Counted from the stretch's first letter, positions 52,433 to 62,445 are shown. The stretch is DNA of 64,000 nucleotides from Thiobacillus sp. (GCF_018780105.1 NZ_JADMKC010000022.1:62001-126000); one strand, 5' to 3'. The notes: generated from the sequence alone by a model not told the origin. A program made the numbers and translations.

Positions 52433-53709
52433 AAATCCATATCCAGAATGGCCGCGTGATCGACCCGATGAACGCACGCGACGAAGTGACCGACCTCTTT
52501 ATCGCCGCCGGCAAGATCGTCGGTATCGGCCAGCCGCCGGCCGACTTCCATGCCAACCGCACGCTCGATGCCAGCGGCCTGATCGTCTGCCCCGGCCTCA
52601 TCGACCTATCGGTGCGGCTGCGCGAGCCGGGCTACGAATACAAGGCCACGCTCGAATCCGAAATGCTCGCCGCTGCGGCAGGCGGTATCACTTCGCTGGC
52701 CTGCCCGCCCGACACCGATCCGCCGCTGGACGAGCCCGGTCTGGTCGAGATGCTGAAATTCCGCGCCAAGAATCTGCCGGGCCCGCGCGTCTACCCGCTC
52801 GGCGCGCTGACGCAAAAACTCGAAGGCAAGCAGATCACGGAAATGGCCGAGCTGACCGAAGCCGGCTGCCGCGCCTTCACCCAGGCCGATGCCCCGATGA
52901 CGGACACCAATGTGCTGCTGCGCGCGATGGAATACGCGGCCACCTTTGGTTTCAGCCTGTGGCTGCGGCCGCAGGATGTGTCGCTGGCGCACGGCGGCGT
53001 GGCGCACGACGGCGCGGTGGCCTCGCGCCTTGGCTTGCCCGGGATTCCCGCGCTGGCCGAAACGGTGGCGCTCGCCACCATCCTGCAACTGGCACGCGAA
53101 ACCGGCGCCCGCATTCACCTGATGCGCCTGTCCACGCGCGACGGCATTGCAATGGTGCGCGCGGCCAAGGCGCAGGGGCTGGCGGTGAGCTGCGACGTCG
53201 CCGCCACCCACGTCCACCTGTCTGAAAACGATCTGGTCGGTTTCGATTCCAACCTGCATCTGTGTCCCCCGCTGCGCAGCCTGCGCGACCGCGACGCCAT
53301 CCGCGAGGCACTGCGCGACGGCTCCATCGATGCGCTGTGCTCCGACCACACCCCGGTCGACGAGGACGAAAAGCAGGTGCCTTTCGGCGAATCCGCCCCG
53401 GGTGCGTCCGGCGTCGAACTGCTGCTGCCGTTGACGCTGAAATGGGCGCGCGAGATGGGCGTGCCCCTGATGCGGGCGCTCGACCTGATTTCGTGGAAAC
53501 CGGCGCAGATTCTCGGCGTGGTGGGCGGCAATCTGTCGCTCGGCAGCTGCGCCGATATCTGCATCTTCGACGAGCACGCCGACTGGGTGGTGACGTCCAA
53601 ATCACTCTACAGCCAGAGCGACAACACACCCTTCCTCAACCATCCGATGCAAGGCCGGGTGCGCTACACCGTGATCGACGGCCATCTCGATTTTGAGTCG
53701 GCGCGCTGA
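52429..53709 (+). CDS. pyrX: Dihydroorotase-like subunit without zinc ligands (PyrX/PyrC')
   Basis: Protein of 426 residues with the dihydroorotase fold but probably inactive. The metal-binding HxH is replaced: [13 protein letters not shown] carries S61 and R63. Another ligand region reads RPQD instead of HCED, and the third reads HLMRLST in place of a second His. DALCSDHTP is kept. In Pseudomonas such PyrC' proteins are needed for assembly of active aspartate carbamoyltransferase, and a separate PyrC does the chemistry. A true pyrC should exist elsewhere in the genome. Confidence 0.9.
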   Translation: MKIHIQNGRVIDPMNARDEVTDLFIAAGKIVGIGQPPADFHANRTLDASGLIVCPGLIDLSVRLREPGYEYKATLESEMLAAAAGGITSLACPPDTDPPLDEPGLVEMLKFRAKNLPGPRVYPLGALTQKLEGKQITEMAELTEAGCRAFTQADAPMTDTNVLLRAMEYAATFGFSLWLRPQDVSLAHGGVAHDGAVASRLGLPGIPALAETVALATILQLARETGARIHLMRLSTRDGIAMVRAAKAQGLAVSCDVAATHVHLSENDLVGFDSNLHLCPPLRSLRDRDAIREALRDGSIDALCSDHTPVDEDEKQVPFGESAPGASGVELLLPLTLKWAREMGVPLMRALDLISWKPAQILGVVGGNLSLGSCADICIFDEHADWVVTSKSLYSQSDNTPFLNHPMQGRVRYTVIDGHLDFESAR

Positions 53710-53732
53710 TCGTCCCGGCCCCGGTTCCAGGC

Positions 53733-55253
53733 ATGGCGGGTAAATTCTCCGCCATGCGTCGCGCGTCCTTGCTGTTACCGCTTGTCGCCCTGCTGGCCGG
53801 TGCGCTCGCCGTCGGCGGCTTCGCCCCACTCAACCTGTGGCCGCTGCCGCTGCTGAGTCTGGCGCTGCTGTTCGGCATGCTGCTGCGCGTTTCGACGCGG
53901 CGCGCCGGGTTCGTCATTGGCTTTGCCTGGGGGTTGGGACTCTTCCTCGCCGGAGTAAGCTGGATCTACATCAGCCTGTCGGTCTACGGCGGCATGGCCA
54001 TGTGGCTGGCGGGGCTGGCGACGCTGTTGTTCTGCAGCGTGCTGGCGCTGTTTCCTGCGCTGGTGGGTGCGCTGCAGGCCGGCTGGGCGCTTCCCGCTAC
54101 GCCCAGGCTGGTGCTTGCGCTGCCGCTGCTGTGGGGACTGTCCGAATGGCTGCGCGGTTGGGTGCTGACCGGCTTCCCCTGGCTCAGCCTCGGCTATTCG
54201 CAGGTGCCGGCCAGCCCGCTGGCCGGCTATGCGCCGGTGCTGGGGGTGTATGGCGTGTCGTTCATCCTGGCGCTGATCGCCGCCCTGCTGGCGTGGAGCG
54301 CCACTCCGCGGCGACCGCCCGCGTTGCGGATCTGGGCGCTCAGCGCAGCCTTGGCGCTCGGCGTCGGCGGTCAGGCCTTGCGCGGCGTTGTCTGGACATC
54401 GCCGGTGGGCGCACCGACCTCGGTTGCTTTGCTGCAGGGCAATATTCCGCAAGACATGAAATGGCAGGCCGACAAAACCCGCGCCACGCTCAATGATTAT
54501 GCGCAGATGGCCGCCGCCGTGCCCGCGCAACTCATCGTCCTGCCGGAAACCGCCCTGCCGCTGTTCGAGTCTGCACTGCCGGAGGCCTATCGCGCGCAGC
54601 TGACCGCCATTGGAAAACAGCAGGGCGGTGACCTCCTCGCCGGCCTGCCGACTGGCTCGCCGGATGCGGCTTACTACAACAGCGTCATCAGCCTGGGCAG
54701 CGCGCCCAGCCAACGCTATAGCAAGGTTCACCTGGTGCCGTTCGGCGAATACATTCCGCTCAAATCGCTATGGGGTTGGGTGATCAGCGTGCTGCACATC
54801 CCGCTGTCGGATTTTGCGCGCGGCGCGCCGGACCAGCGCCCGCTCGCCATCGGCGGCCAGCAGGTGGCCGTCAATATTTGTTACGAGGATGTCTTTGGCG
54901 AGGAAATCATCCGCCAGCTGCCCGCCGCGACAGTGCTGGTCAATGTCAGCAATCTGGCTTGGTTCGGCAATTCGTTCGCGCCCTGGCAGCACGCGCAGAT
55001 GTCGCAGATGCGCGCGCTGGAAAGTGGCCGCATGATGCTGCGCGCCACCAATACCGGGCTCACCGCCATCATCGATCCACAGGGCCGGCTGCTCGCCACC
55101 CTGCCGCCGTTCACCCGTGGCAGCCTCGGCGGATCGATCCAGGGCTACGCCGGCAGCACACCCTATGTGCGCTGGGGCAATGCCGCGATATTGGCGGTGT
55201 GGGGAATGTTGGGTCTGGGATTGTGGCGCGCCGGGTTTAAGCGGCGGCCCTGA
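53733..55253 (+). CDS. lnt: Apolipoprotein N-acyltransferase
   Basis: Adds the third acyl chain to lipoproteins in the inner membrane. It has 506 residues from 53733 (or 499 from ATG 53754, with TAAATT 7 bases upstream). Six to eight transmembrane helices precede the nitrilase-like domain with the catalytic triad E272 (LPETALP), K331 (KVHLVPFGEY) and C383 (NICYEDVF), numbered from 53733. It begins 23 bases after pyrX. The 3' end overlaps the convergent GGDEF gene by 17 bases. Confidence 0.94.
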   Translation: MAGKFSAMRRASLLLPLVALLAGALAVGGFAPLNLWPLPLLSLALLFGMLLRVSTRRAGFVIGFAWGLGLFLAGVSWIYISLSVYGGMAMWLAGLATLLFCSVLALFPALVGALQAGWALPATPRLVLALPLLWGLSEWLRGWVLTGFPWLSLGYSQVPASPLAGYAPVLGVYGVSFILALIAALLAWSATPRRPPALRIWALSAALALGVGGQALRGVVWTSPVGAPTSVALLQGNIPQDMKWQADKTRATLNDYAQMAAAVPAQLIVLPETALPLFESALPEAYRAQLTAIGKQQGGDLLAGLPTGSPDAAYYNSVISLGSAPSQRYSKVHLVPFGEYIPLKSLWGWVISVLHIPLSDFARGAPDQRPLAIGGQQVAVNICYEDVFGEEIIRQLPAATVLVNVSNLAWFGNSFAPWQHAQMSQMRALESGRMMLRATNTGLTAIIDPQGRLLATLPPFTRGSLGGSIQGYAGSTPYVRWGNAAILAVWGMLGLGLWRAGFKRRP

Positions 55254-56679
55254 TCCGCGTCACGTTGCGGCCGCTGCGCTTGGCTTCCAGCAAGGCCGCG
55301 TCGGCGCGTGCCAGCGCCTCGTTTTCTTCCTTGTCGTCGCGACTGTATTCGGACAGGCCGCCGCTCCATGACAGCCGCTGCGTCACGCCCTTGATCAGCT
55401 CCACGCTTTCCGGCATGTTGGCACGCAGCCGTTCAGCCAGCTCCTGCGCACGCTCCAGCGGCGTGAAAGGGAACAGCACGCAAAATTCGTCGCCGCCGAG
55501 GCGCGCGATGAAGTCGCTGTTGCGCAGGGTGATTTTCAGCGCCTCGCCGAATTTGATGATCAGTTGATCGCCCGCTTCGTGACCGAAGGTGTCGTTGACC
55601 TGCTTGAAGTTATCGATATCCATGATCAGCAGGCTGTGCGACCAGCCGTCCTTCATGCTGGCGAACAACTCCTTCTGTTTCTCGTCGAAACTGCGCCGGT
55701 TGTTGACTTGCGACAGGTGGTCGAGGCGCGCCTGCGACGTCACTTCCTTTTGCTTGCCGAGCATGATCTTGCCGATTTTCAGCATGGTCTCGATCGGCGA
55801 GATGAATTCTTCCAGGCTCACCGGGTAATCCGCGCGCAGGCGCTGTTGCCGCAAATCATTGGTGAAGCGCACCAGCATGCGCAGGCTGTCGCCGACGCGA
55901 TTGCGCACCGTCAGCGTAAACGCCATCACCAGCACGGCAATCAGCAGGCTGGCCAACAACCATCCCAGGAAATACGGCGCGACGCGTTCGATCACCGGCT
56001 TTTCGTAACGCCACACGGCGATCGTCCACGGCGTACCCGCCAACGCGATCCAGTTCGGCGCATTGCGCGATTTGATGGCCTGATTGCCGCGCCGCATCAG
56101 CACGCTGGCCGTACCTTCGCCCTGTTTTTGCTGCAATTCGGCGTAAGCCGCCGCATCCGGCAGCGGCAGGGTGTCAAACAAGGCCTGCAATTGCGGCATG
56201 CTCTGTTCAACGATGACGACGCCCAGACGCTTGCCCTCGGCGCTCACCACCGGATGCGAGATCGACAGGCTGAAGCTGGCGGATGCGCTCTCGCCGCCGC
56301 GTCCAGCCGTGGCGATCAGCTGCCGCGTGTCGCCGGGCAAAAAGCCGGGTAACAACTGATTCTGCCCAGCCGTGACAAACAATACGGTTGCATCCTGATT
56401 CAACGCGTGCAGGTTGGCGGCCTGCGCCTGGCACACGGCCGGAGCCGCCGTGGCAAAACATTCCAGGGTTTGCGGGTGGGTGGCGATCCGCGCTGCAGTG
56501 CGCTGCATCGCGGTGGCCAGAAACTCGATCTGCGTGGCCATCACCGGTTTGTCGAGTTCGTCCATCACCACCGAGGCCTCTGGCCGCGTCAGGTAAATCG
56601 CGGCCGTGACCAGCCCGGTCAGCAGCACGAGGGCTGCAACCAGGCTCAGGCCAAACCGCAATATGGACGAAGGACGCAT
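55237..56679 (-). CDS. Membrane sensor diguanylate cyclase (GGDEF)
   Basis: Protein of 480 residues: transmembrane helix at about 8-30, a periplasmic sensing part of around 200 residues (dCACHE-like), a second helix near 237-257, and a GGDEF domain with GGDEF intact and an RNSD inhibitory site five residues before it. It therefore should make cyclic di-GMP with product inhibition. ATG 56679 was chosen because it opens the first helix; a TTG 17 codons upstream is possible. No clear ribosome site. Alone, convergent with lnt. Confidence 0.9.
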   Translation of the reverse strand: MRPSSILRFGLSLVAALVLLTGLVTAAIYLTRPEASVVMDELDKPVMATQIEFLATAMQRTAARIATHPQTLECFATAAPAVCQAQAANLHALNQDATVLFVTAGQNQLLPGFLPGDTRQLIATAGRGGESASASFSLSISHPVVSAEGKRLGVVIVEQSMPQLQALFDTLPLPDAAAYAELQQKQGEGTASVLMRRGNQAIKSRNAPNWIALAGTPWTIAVWRYEKPVIERVAPYFLGWLLASLLIAVLVMAFTLTVRNRVGDSLRMLVRFTNDLRQQRLRADYPVSLEEFISPIETMLKIGKIMLGKQKEVTSQARLDHLSQVNNRRSFDEKQKELFASMKDGWSHSLLIMDIDNFKQVNDTFGHEAGDQLIIKFGEALKITLRNSDFIARLGGDEFCVLFPFTPLERAQELAERLRANMPESVELIKGVTQRLSWSGGLSEYSRDDKEENEALARADAALLEAKRSGRNVTRIRAAA

Positions 56680-56856
56680 AAAATTTAAAGCAACAAGCTC
56701 CAGACGTTTGAGGGTTACGTTTGTTCGCAATCACAGGCAACGCGTTTCCGGATGCCTGCAGACACACAGTTCAGCAAAATCCATGCCCCGATACGAACAC
56801 ACCCGGCAGGCTGGCCTGTCGGGTGTGTGGATTGTTCAATGTAAAAAATTTCGACT

Positions 56857-57303
56857 TTATTGCCTGCCGGTGCTGCCGAAGCCCGCTTCGCCGCGTTGAC
56901 TTCCCTCAAATTCGTCCACCAGATTGAACTCGGCCTGCACCACCGGCACGATCACCAGTTGCGCCAGCCGCTCCAGCGGCGCCAGCTCGAACGGCTGCTG
57001 GCTGCGGTTCCACGCCGACACCATGAGCTGGCCTTGATAATCCGAATCGATCAGGCCCACCAGATTGCCCAGCACGATGCCGTGCTTGTGGCCCAGGCCC
57101 GAGCGCGGCAGGATCAGCGCAGCGTAGCCGGGGTCGGCCAGATGGACGGCCATGCCGGTCGGAATCAAGCGGGTTTCGCCCGGAACCAGTACGATCGTAC
57201 TATCGATGCATGCCCGTAAATCGAGTCCGGCCGCCCCCGCAGTGGCGTAATGCGGCAGCTGTTCGCGCAGGCGAGCGTCGAGAATCTTCACATCCATCTT
57301 CAT
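56857..57303 (-). CDS. dut: dUTP diphosphatase
   Basis: Trimeric enzyme of 148 residues that hydrolyses dUTP to dUMP, keeping uracil out of DNA. All five family motifs are visible, including [30 protein letters not shown] and the C-terminal GFGSTG. Two starts (57303 and 57297) are possible. It follows coaBC by 16 bases, the conserved coaBC-dut order. Confidence 0.96.
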   Translation of the reverse strand: MKMDVKILDARLREQLPHYATAGAAGLDLRACIDSTIVLVPGETRLIPTGMAVHLADPGYAALILPRSGLGHKHGIVLGNLVGLIDSDYQGQLMVSAWNRSQQPFELAPLERLAQLVIVPVVQAEFNLVDEFEGSQRGEAGFGSTGRQ

Positions 57304-57319
57304 ATTCGTCGGAATTTCG

Positions 57320-58498
57320 TCAGTTAAGCAGGGTTACGAGATGGCGTACCAGAAGGCGCGCCTGGGTCAATTTATCGGCATGCGGCAGCGGATGCTGCCC
57401 CTGGGCGTCGAACAGCACCAGCTCGGCGGCATCCTGACCCAGCGTGTCCTGCGCCAGATTTCCCACCAGCAGCGGCAGCTTTTTGCGCAGGCGCTTGGCC
57501 TCGGCGTATTCGGCCAGACGCTCGGTCTCGGCGGCAAAGCCCACGCAAAACGGCGCATCGGGCAGGGCCGCCACTTCGGCCAGGATGTCGGGGTTGGCGA
57601 TCAGTTGCAGGGTGAACGGATCGGTGCTTTTCTTGATTTTTTGCGTGGCAGCGCCATCCACCCGGTAATCGGCCACGGCCGCCACCGCGATGAATACGTC
57701 GCCCGGTAGCTCGGCCAGCACGGCCGCGCGCATCTCGGCCGCGCTTTCCACCGCAATGCGGCGCACCCCCGCGGGCGGCGTAAGGCAGGTGGGGCCTGAC
57801 ACCAGGATCACTTCGGCCCCCGCCTCGGCCGCGGCTTGCGCCACCGCATAGCCCATCTTGCCGGAGCTGCGGTTGGTCAGCCCGCGCACCGGGTCGATCG
57901 CCTCGAACGTCGGTCCTGCGGTCATCACGATCCGCTTGCCTGCCAGCGGCCCGGCGGACAGCAAACCGCTCAGGGCGGCTGCAATCTCGCTGGCTTCCAG
58001 CATGCGTCCCAGTCCAGTTTCGCCACACGCCTGCTCGCCCGCAGCCGGGCCCAGCACGGTCACGTCGTCTGCGACGAGTTGTTCGAGATTGCGGCGGGTT
58101 GCCAACGCCGCCCACATTTCGCGGTTCATTGCCGGCGCCACCACCAGCCGACAGGAGCGCGCCAGACACAGGGTGGACAGCAGATCGTCTGCGCGGCCGT
58201 GGGCGAGTTTGGCCAGAAAATCCGCGGAAGCCGGTGCCACCAGCACAAGATCGGCCGTACGCGACAGATGGATATGTTCCATCCCGTCGCCACTGGCGGC
58301 ATCCCACAGCGAAGTCAGCACCGGTTGACCGGACAGGGCTTGAAAGGTCAGCGGCGCGACAAACTGCTGGGCCGCAGCCGTCATCACCACCCGCACCTCG
58401 GCCCCCGCCTTGACCAGCAACCGGCACAGCTCGGCTGCCTTATAGGCAGCAATGCCGCCCGTCACGCCCAAAATGATTTTTTTATGTGTCAGTGACAC
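57320..58498 (-). CDS. coaBC: Phosphopantothenoylcysteine decarboxylase/phosphopantothenate-cysteine ligase
   Basis: Bifunctional coenzyme A enzyme of 392 residues from a GTG start at 58498 with GGAG just upstream. The N-terminal flavin CoaC domain ([23 protein letters not shown]) decarboxylates; the C-terminal CoaB domain ([26 protein letters not shown]) ligates cysteine. Earlier frame start regions upstream belong to the radC promoter region. Followed by dut. Confidence 0.95.
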   Translation of the reverse strand: MSLTHKKIILGVTGGIAAYKAAELCRLLVKAGAEVRVVMTAAAQQFVAPLTFQALSGQPVLTSLWDAASGDGMEHIHLSRTADLVLVAPASADFLAKLAHGRADDLLSTLCLARSCRLVVAPAMNREMWAALATRRNLEQLVADDVTVLGPAAGEQACGETGLGRMLEASEIAAALSGLLSAGPLAGKRIVMTAGPTFEAIDPVRGLTNRSSGKMGYAVAQAAAEAGAEVILVSGPTCLTPPAGVRRIAVESAAEMRAAVLAELPGDVFIAVAAVADYRVDGAATQKIKKSTDPFTLQLIANPDILAEVAALPDAPFCVGFAAETERLAEYAEAKRLRKKLPLLVGNLAQDTLGQDAAELVLFDAQGQHPLPHADKLTQARLLVRHLVTLLN

Positions 58499-58556
58499 GA
58501 CTCCGCTTCCCAGCGCACACTTCCATGACAATACCGGCATTCTAACAGGGGTGAAT

Positions 58557-59231
58557 ATGGCGATTTGCGACTGGCCACTGGACACACGTCCGCGCGAGAA
58601 ACTGCTCAAACAGGGCGCAGCTGCGCTCACCGACGCCGAGTTGGTCGCGGTATTCCTGCGCACCGGGGTGGTCGGCAAGAGCGCCGTCGATCTGGGGCGC
58701 GAACTGATCGAACGGTTTGGCGGCCTCGGCGGTTTGTGCCGCGCCGACAGGCAGGCGGCCTGCGCCGCACCCGGCGTCGGCGAAGCCAAATACGCCTTGC
58801 TGCAAGCGGTGATGGAAATGGCACGGCGCACGCTGGCCGAGGACATGCAGGCAGGCGATGCGCTGAGTTCACCCCACGCCGTACGCGACTACCTGCGGCT
58901 GATCCTGCGCGGCAAGGAATACGAGGTGTTCTGCTGCGTCTTTCTCGATGCGCAAAACCGGGTGATCGCGGTGGAAGAACTGTTTCGCGGCACGCTGACG
59001 CAAACCAGCGTCTACCCGCGCGAGATCGTCAAGCGCGCTTTGGCGCATAACGCAGCCGCGCTGATCCTGGCGCACAACCACCCAAGCGGCGTGGCCGAAC
59101 CCAGCCAGGCCGACCGCATCCTCACCCGCAAACTAGCGGAAGCCCTGGCGCTGGTGGACGTCCGCGTGCTCGATCATTTCATCGTCGCAGGCGCGTCCTC
59201 ATTGTCGTTCATGGAGTCGGGCCAACTTTGA
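58557..59231 (+). CDS. radC: DNA repair-associated protein RadC (MPN/JAB1 fold)
   Basis: Protein of 224 residues: helix-hairpin-helix-like N-terminus ([21 protein letters not shown]) and an MPN domain with the zinc motif HNHPSG-x4-SQAD. Despite its name, a repair function is not established. Start at 58557 with AGGGGTGA upstream; a GTG two codons before is an alternative. Divergent from coaBC with 58 bases between, a common arrangement. Confidence 0.92.
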   Translation: MAICDWPLDTRPREKLLKQGAAALTDAELVAVFLRTGVVGKSAVDLGRELIERFGGLGGLCRADRQAACAAPGVGEAKYALLQAVMEMARRTLAEDMQAGDALSSPHAVRDYLRLILRGKEYEVFCCVFLDAQNRVIAVEELFRGTLTQTSVYPREIVKRALAHNAAALILAHNHPSGVAEPSQADRILTRKLAEALALVDVRVLDHFIVAGASSLSFMESGQL

Positions 59232-59244
59232 ACCCGGCCCGGAC

Positions 59245-59274
59245 TTGCCTCATTGCGAAAGGCTGTGGTATAAA
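59245..59274 (+). promoter_or_regulatory. Sigma-70 promoter of rpmB-rpmG
   Basis: TTGCCT (59245-59250) and TATAAA (59269-59274) with an 18-base spacer; the first transcribed bases would lie near 59281, about 60 bases before rpmB. Confidence 0.65.
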
Positions 59275-59342
59275 TCGCGGTTCTCGGGTTTGCCTCTACC
59301 GGCTCACCCCAACCAGTTAACCCTCAATTTTGGAGCAGCATC

Positions 59343-59579
59343 ATGGCTCGCGTATGTGTCGTAACGGGCAAGAAGCCCATGGTTGGAAACAACGTTTCCC
59401 ACGCCAACAATAGAACCAAGCGTCGTTTCTTGCCCAACCTGCAATACCGCCGGTTCTGGGTTGAAAGCGAAAACCGCTGGATTCGCCTGCGTCTGTCCAC
59501 GGCTGCCCTGCGCACCATCGACAAGAACGGCATCGAAACCGTTCTGGCTGACCTGCGCGCCAACGGCGTAGCTGTTTAA
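59343..59579 (+). CDS. rpmB: 50S ribosomal protein L28
   Basis: Ribosomal protein of 78 residues. The sequence [21 protein letters not shown] is the standard start. Only one of the cysteines of the zinc-ribbon form is present, so it is the zinc-independent type. The gene pair with rpmG is conserved. Confidence 0.98.
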   Translation: MARVCVVTGKKPMVGNNVSHANNRTKRRFLPNLQYRRFWVESENRWIRLRLSTAALRTIDKNGIETVLADLRANGVAV

Positions 59580-59590
59580 GGAGACCCACC

Positions 59591-59758
59591 ATGGCTAAAG
59601 GCGGACGCGAAAAGATCAAGCTGGAGTCCACTGCGGGCACCGGTCACTTCTACACCACCACCAAGAACAAAAAGACCATGCCGGAGAAAATGGAGATCAG
59701 CAAGTTCGATCCCAAGGCTCGCAAGCATGTGATGTACAAGGAAACCAAGCTGAAATAA
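59591..59758 (+). CDS. rpmG: 50S ribosomal protein L33
   Basis: Ribosomal protein of 55 residues ([16 protein letters not shown]...). Cysteines of the zinc-binding form are absent. It starts 11 bases after rpmB with GGAG upstream and ends in front of a strong palindromic terminator. Confidence 0.97.
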   Translation: MAKGGREKIKLESTAGTGHFYTTTKNKKTMPEKMEISKFDPKARKHVMYKETKLK

Positions 59759-59766
59759 GCTGGCTT

Positions 59767-59812
59767 CCGCCCAACAAAAAACCCGCCAGTTGGCGGGTTT
59801 TTTGTTGGGCGG
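59767..59812. terminator. 46-base perfect palindrome terminator
   Basis: Two 22-base arms, perfectly complementary, around GT. The inner CCCGCCA/TGGCGGG stem with A and T runs serves rpmG on one strand and the convergent desaturase on the other; the outer CCGCCCAAC arm extends it. Confidence 0.92.
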
Positions 59813-59886
59813 AATGTGTGTGCCTCAAACATGGGACACCCGTACGGGGGCGGATCACCGTCGGCACGGGGCCGGTTACGTCCGCG

Positions 59887-61074
59887 TCAGGCGTAGCAGC
59901 GCAGACGCACCGAAAAATCCTTCAACGACTCCACACCGCTTTCTTCGGCGCGCTTGCACCAGGCTTGCAACTGCTCCAGCAATTGCTCGCGGCTGGCAGT
60001 CGAACGCCCCCAAATGGCCGCCAGTTCCTGACGCATGCGGTAAACCGTTTGCAGGCGCTCGCTTTTGCCCAATAGCGTGTCAAGCTCGGCCTTGTCGGCT
60101 GCGGCCAGTTCAGTCGGATCCTTGTACAGCCAGCCGCGGAAACTATCGAGATTCCAGTTTTGCGGCAGGTTCGAGCCCGCTTTCAGTTTGGCAATTTCGG
60201 CCGCGCTGTCATCACGCACGCTTTTCACAAAGCGCGTCATCACGTCGTAACGATGCGTGATCACGGCTTGCAGCGTATCGAAATCGCACAAGGGTTTGGC
60301 GGGCAGCCACTTCACGGTTGGCGCCAGTTTGCGCACGGTGGCAAGCCCAGCATAAGTCATCAGCTTGATATACAGCCAGCCAATGTCGAATTCGTACCAC
60401 TTGTTCGACAGGCGTGCCGAGGTGCCATAGGCATGGTGGTTGTTGTGCAGTTCTTCGCCACCGATCAGGATGCCCCACGGCGAAATATTGGTGCTGGCGT
60501 CTTCGCAGGCAAAGTTGCGGTAGCCCCAGTAATGGCCCGCGCCATTGATGATGCCCGCCGCCATGATCGGCATCCATGCCATCTGCACTGCCCAGATGGT
60601 CAGGCCGATCGGGCCGAACACGGCGAGGTTGATGATCATCATCAACGCAACGCCCATGGCCGAATGACGGCTGTAAACATTCCGTTCCATCCAGTCATCG
60701 GGCGAGCCGTGGCCGTATTTTTCCAGGGTTTCCGCCACTTTGGCTTCAGCGCGATACAGCTCAGCGCCTTCCAGCAGCACTTTCATGATGCCCCGCGTTT
60801 GCGGGCTGTGCGGATCTTCGACCGTTTCACATTTGGCGTGGTGCTTGCGGTGAATCGCAACCCATTCCTTGGTCACGACGCCCGAGGTGAGCCACAACCA
60901 GAAACGGAAAAAATGGCTGACGATGGGGTGCAGGTCGACCGCGCGGTGTGCCTGTGAGCGATGCAGAAAAATGGTGATGGCTGCGATGGAAACATGGGTC
61001 AGCGCCAGGGTAATCAGCACGTACTGCCACCATTGCAGGTTCCAACCCGGTAAAGCCAACAGGCTTGACAGCAT
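59887..61074 (-). CDS. Membrane fatty-acid desaturase (delta-9 type)
   Basis: Diiron membrane enzyme of 395 residues that introduces a double bond into acyl chains of lipid or acyl-CoA. The three histidine boxes are HRSQAH, HRKHH and HNNHH. About four transmembrane helices. The C-terminal 150 residues, helical and charged (KWLPAKPLCDFDTLQAVITH onward), extend beyond the minimal desaturase. Clear promoter with a possible operator upstream. The neighbouring fadL and acyl-CoA synthetase genes also handle fatty acids. Confidence 0.93.
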   Translation of the reverse strand: MLSSLLALPGWNLQWWQYVLITLALTHVSIAAITIFLHRSQAHRAVDLHPIVSHFFRFWLWLTSGVVTKEWVAIHRKHHAKCETVEDPHSPQTRGIMKVLLEGAELYRAEAKVAETLEKYGHGSPDDWMERNVYSRHSAMGVALMMIINLAVFGPIGLTIWAVQMAWMPIMAAGIINGAGHYWGYRNFACEDASTNISPWGILIGGEELHNNHHAYGTSARLSNKWYEFDIGWLYIKLMTYAGLATVRKLAPTVKWLPAKPLCDFDTLQAVITHRYDVMTRFVKSVRDDSAAEIAKLKAGSNLPQNWNLDSFRGWLYKDPTELAAADKAELDTLLGKSERLQTVYRMRQELAAIWGRSTASREQLLEQLQAWCKRAEESGVESLKDFSVRLRCYA

Positions 61075-61095
61075 AGTCTTGAACTCCAGTAATTA

Positions 61096-61141
61096 AGACA
61101 AATTAGTCTGATATTATACGGAGAATTTCCATAAAAATCAA
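61096..61141 (-). promoter_or_regulatory. Promoter and candidate operator of desaturase
   Basis: TTGATT (61141-61136) and TATAAT (61118-61113), 17 bases apart on the minus strand, nearly ideal sigma-70. AGACTAATTTGTCT, an imperfect palindrome (61109-61096), overlaps the start of transcription and may bind a regulator of fatty-acid desaturation. Confidence 0.75.
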
Positions 61142-61144
61142 TGA

Positions 61145-62443
61145 CTACTTATTGATTGCCGGGGCCAGCGCTCCGCTCAAATGGATCACGCGTTGCGGGA
61201 AAGGAATTTCGATGCCGGCAGCCTTGAATCCGCGCCAGATGGCCCAGTTGATATCCGAACGCAGATTGCCCTGGCCTTCGTTGGCGTCGCGTATCCACAC
61301 CCCCAGCTCCATCTGGATGCCGTTGTCGGCAAAATCCCGCAGAAACACCTTGGGCAGATACTCGGTTTCATCCTGTATCACCCGCTCCTGCGCGCGCGCG
61401 GCATCCAGCATGAGTTCCCTGGCCAACTCCAGATCCGCGTCATAGGACACCTGCACCGGGATCCCGATCCGCACATTGGGTTTGGATAGGGAATGATTGA
61501 TCACGCTCTGAGTAATCAGAGTCTCGTTCGGCACGATAGTTTCAGTGCCGTCCAGCCCTTTCAGCAGGGTATAGCGCGTGTTGATCTGGCTGACTTCGCC
61601 ATATTTGTTGTCCACCGTCACCAGATCGCCGATGCGCACCGAGCGGTCGAGCAGGATGATGAACCCGGAGATGTAGTTGCTGGCCACCTTTTGCAGGCCA
61701 AAGCCGATCCCGACGCCGATCGCACCGCCCAGCACCGACAGCACGGTGAGATCGATACCCACTGTGGGCAGGGCCACCAGGACCGCCACGATCAGCAGGA
61801 CCGTACGCGCCGCTTTCGACAAAGCCATCCGCAGCGACAGGTTCATGTCGGTGAGGCCCATCAGGCGACGTTCGAGCAAGCGCGCCAGCGTGAGGGCCAG
61901 AATGATCGCCACCACAATCACCACCGCCGCCTGCCCCAGCAACCACAGGGAGAAACGGTGGTTGCCCGACTGGAACGACAGCGCCTCCATGGCCGCGTGG
62001 ATACGTGGCAGCAATCCCGTCAGGTGCAGGGCAAACGCGCCCCAGATCAGCCAGACCGCCAGACGCTCCCAGGTTTTCAGGGACTCACGCGGCTCGAACA
62101 CATAGCGCAGCGAGAACACCACGGCACGCACCAGCACCAGCGACAACAGCAGCGGAACGGCCACGTCGAGCAGCGGCGTCGAACGCAGACCAAGCTCCGC
62201 CGCCTCGCGACCGACCAGCAAGGCCAGCAAAAACAGCAGCGGAAAACCGATGCGCTTTAACCCTTCGTGCCCGGCGGAACGGGCAAACTCAGATTCATCC
62301 AGCCACGTACGCGCCTGCCGCCGCACCCCCCACGCCGCCAGCGCGCACACCACCAGCACGCCGACCTGCCACAGCAACCGGTAATCGTGGCTGTCGGCGA
62401 TCAGCCGGCTGATCAGGTTATCGAGCGGGATGGTCTGCAGCAT
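61145..62443 (-). CDS. Mechanosensitive channel of the MscS family
   Basis: Membrane protein of 432 residues, longer than E. coli MscS (286), with extra N-terminal helices. The pore helix and beta domain are typical: LSVLGGAIGVGIGFGLQKVASN then ISGFIILLDRSVRIGD. It releases solutes on osmotic downshock. It lies just after the desaturase promoter and 2 bases from the fadL stop, so it may be transcribed with fadL. Confidence 0.93.
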   Translation of the reverse strand: MLQTIPLDNLISRLIADSHDYRLLWQVGVLVVCALAAWGVRRQARTWLDESEFARSAGHEGLKRIGFPLLFLLALLVGREAAELGLRSTPLLDVAVPLLLSLVLVRAVVFSLRYVFEPRESLKTWERLAVWLIWGAFALHLTGLLPRIHAAMEALSFQSGNHRFSLWLLGQAAVVIVVAIILALTLARLLERRLMGLTDMNLSLRMALSKAARTVLLIVAVLVALPTVGIDLTVLSVLGGAIGVGIGFGLQKVASNYISGFIILLDRSVRIGDLVTVDNKYGEVSQINTRYTLLKGLDGTETIVPNETLITQSVINHSLSKPNVRIGIPVQVSYDADLELARELMLDAARAQERVIQDETEYLPKVFLRDFADNGIQMELGVWIRDANEGQGNLRSDINWAIWRGFKAAGIEIPFPQRVIHLSGALAPAINK

Positions 62444-62445
62444 GC

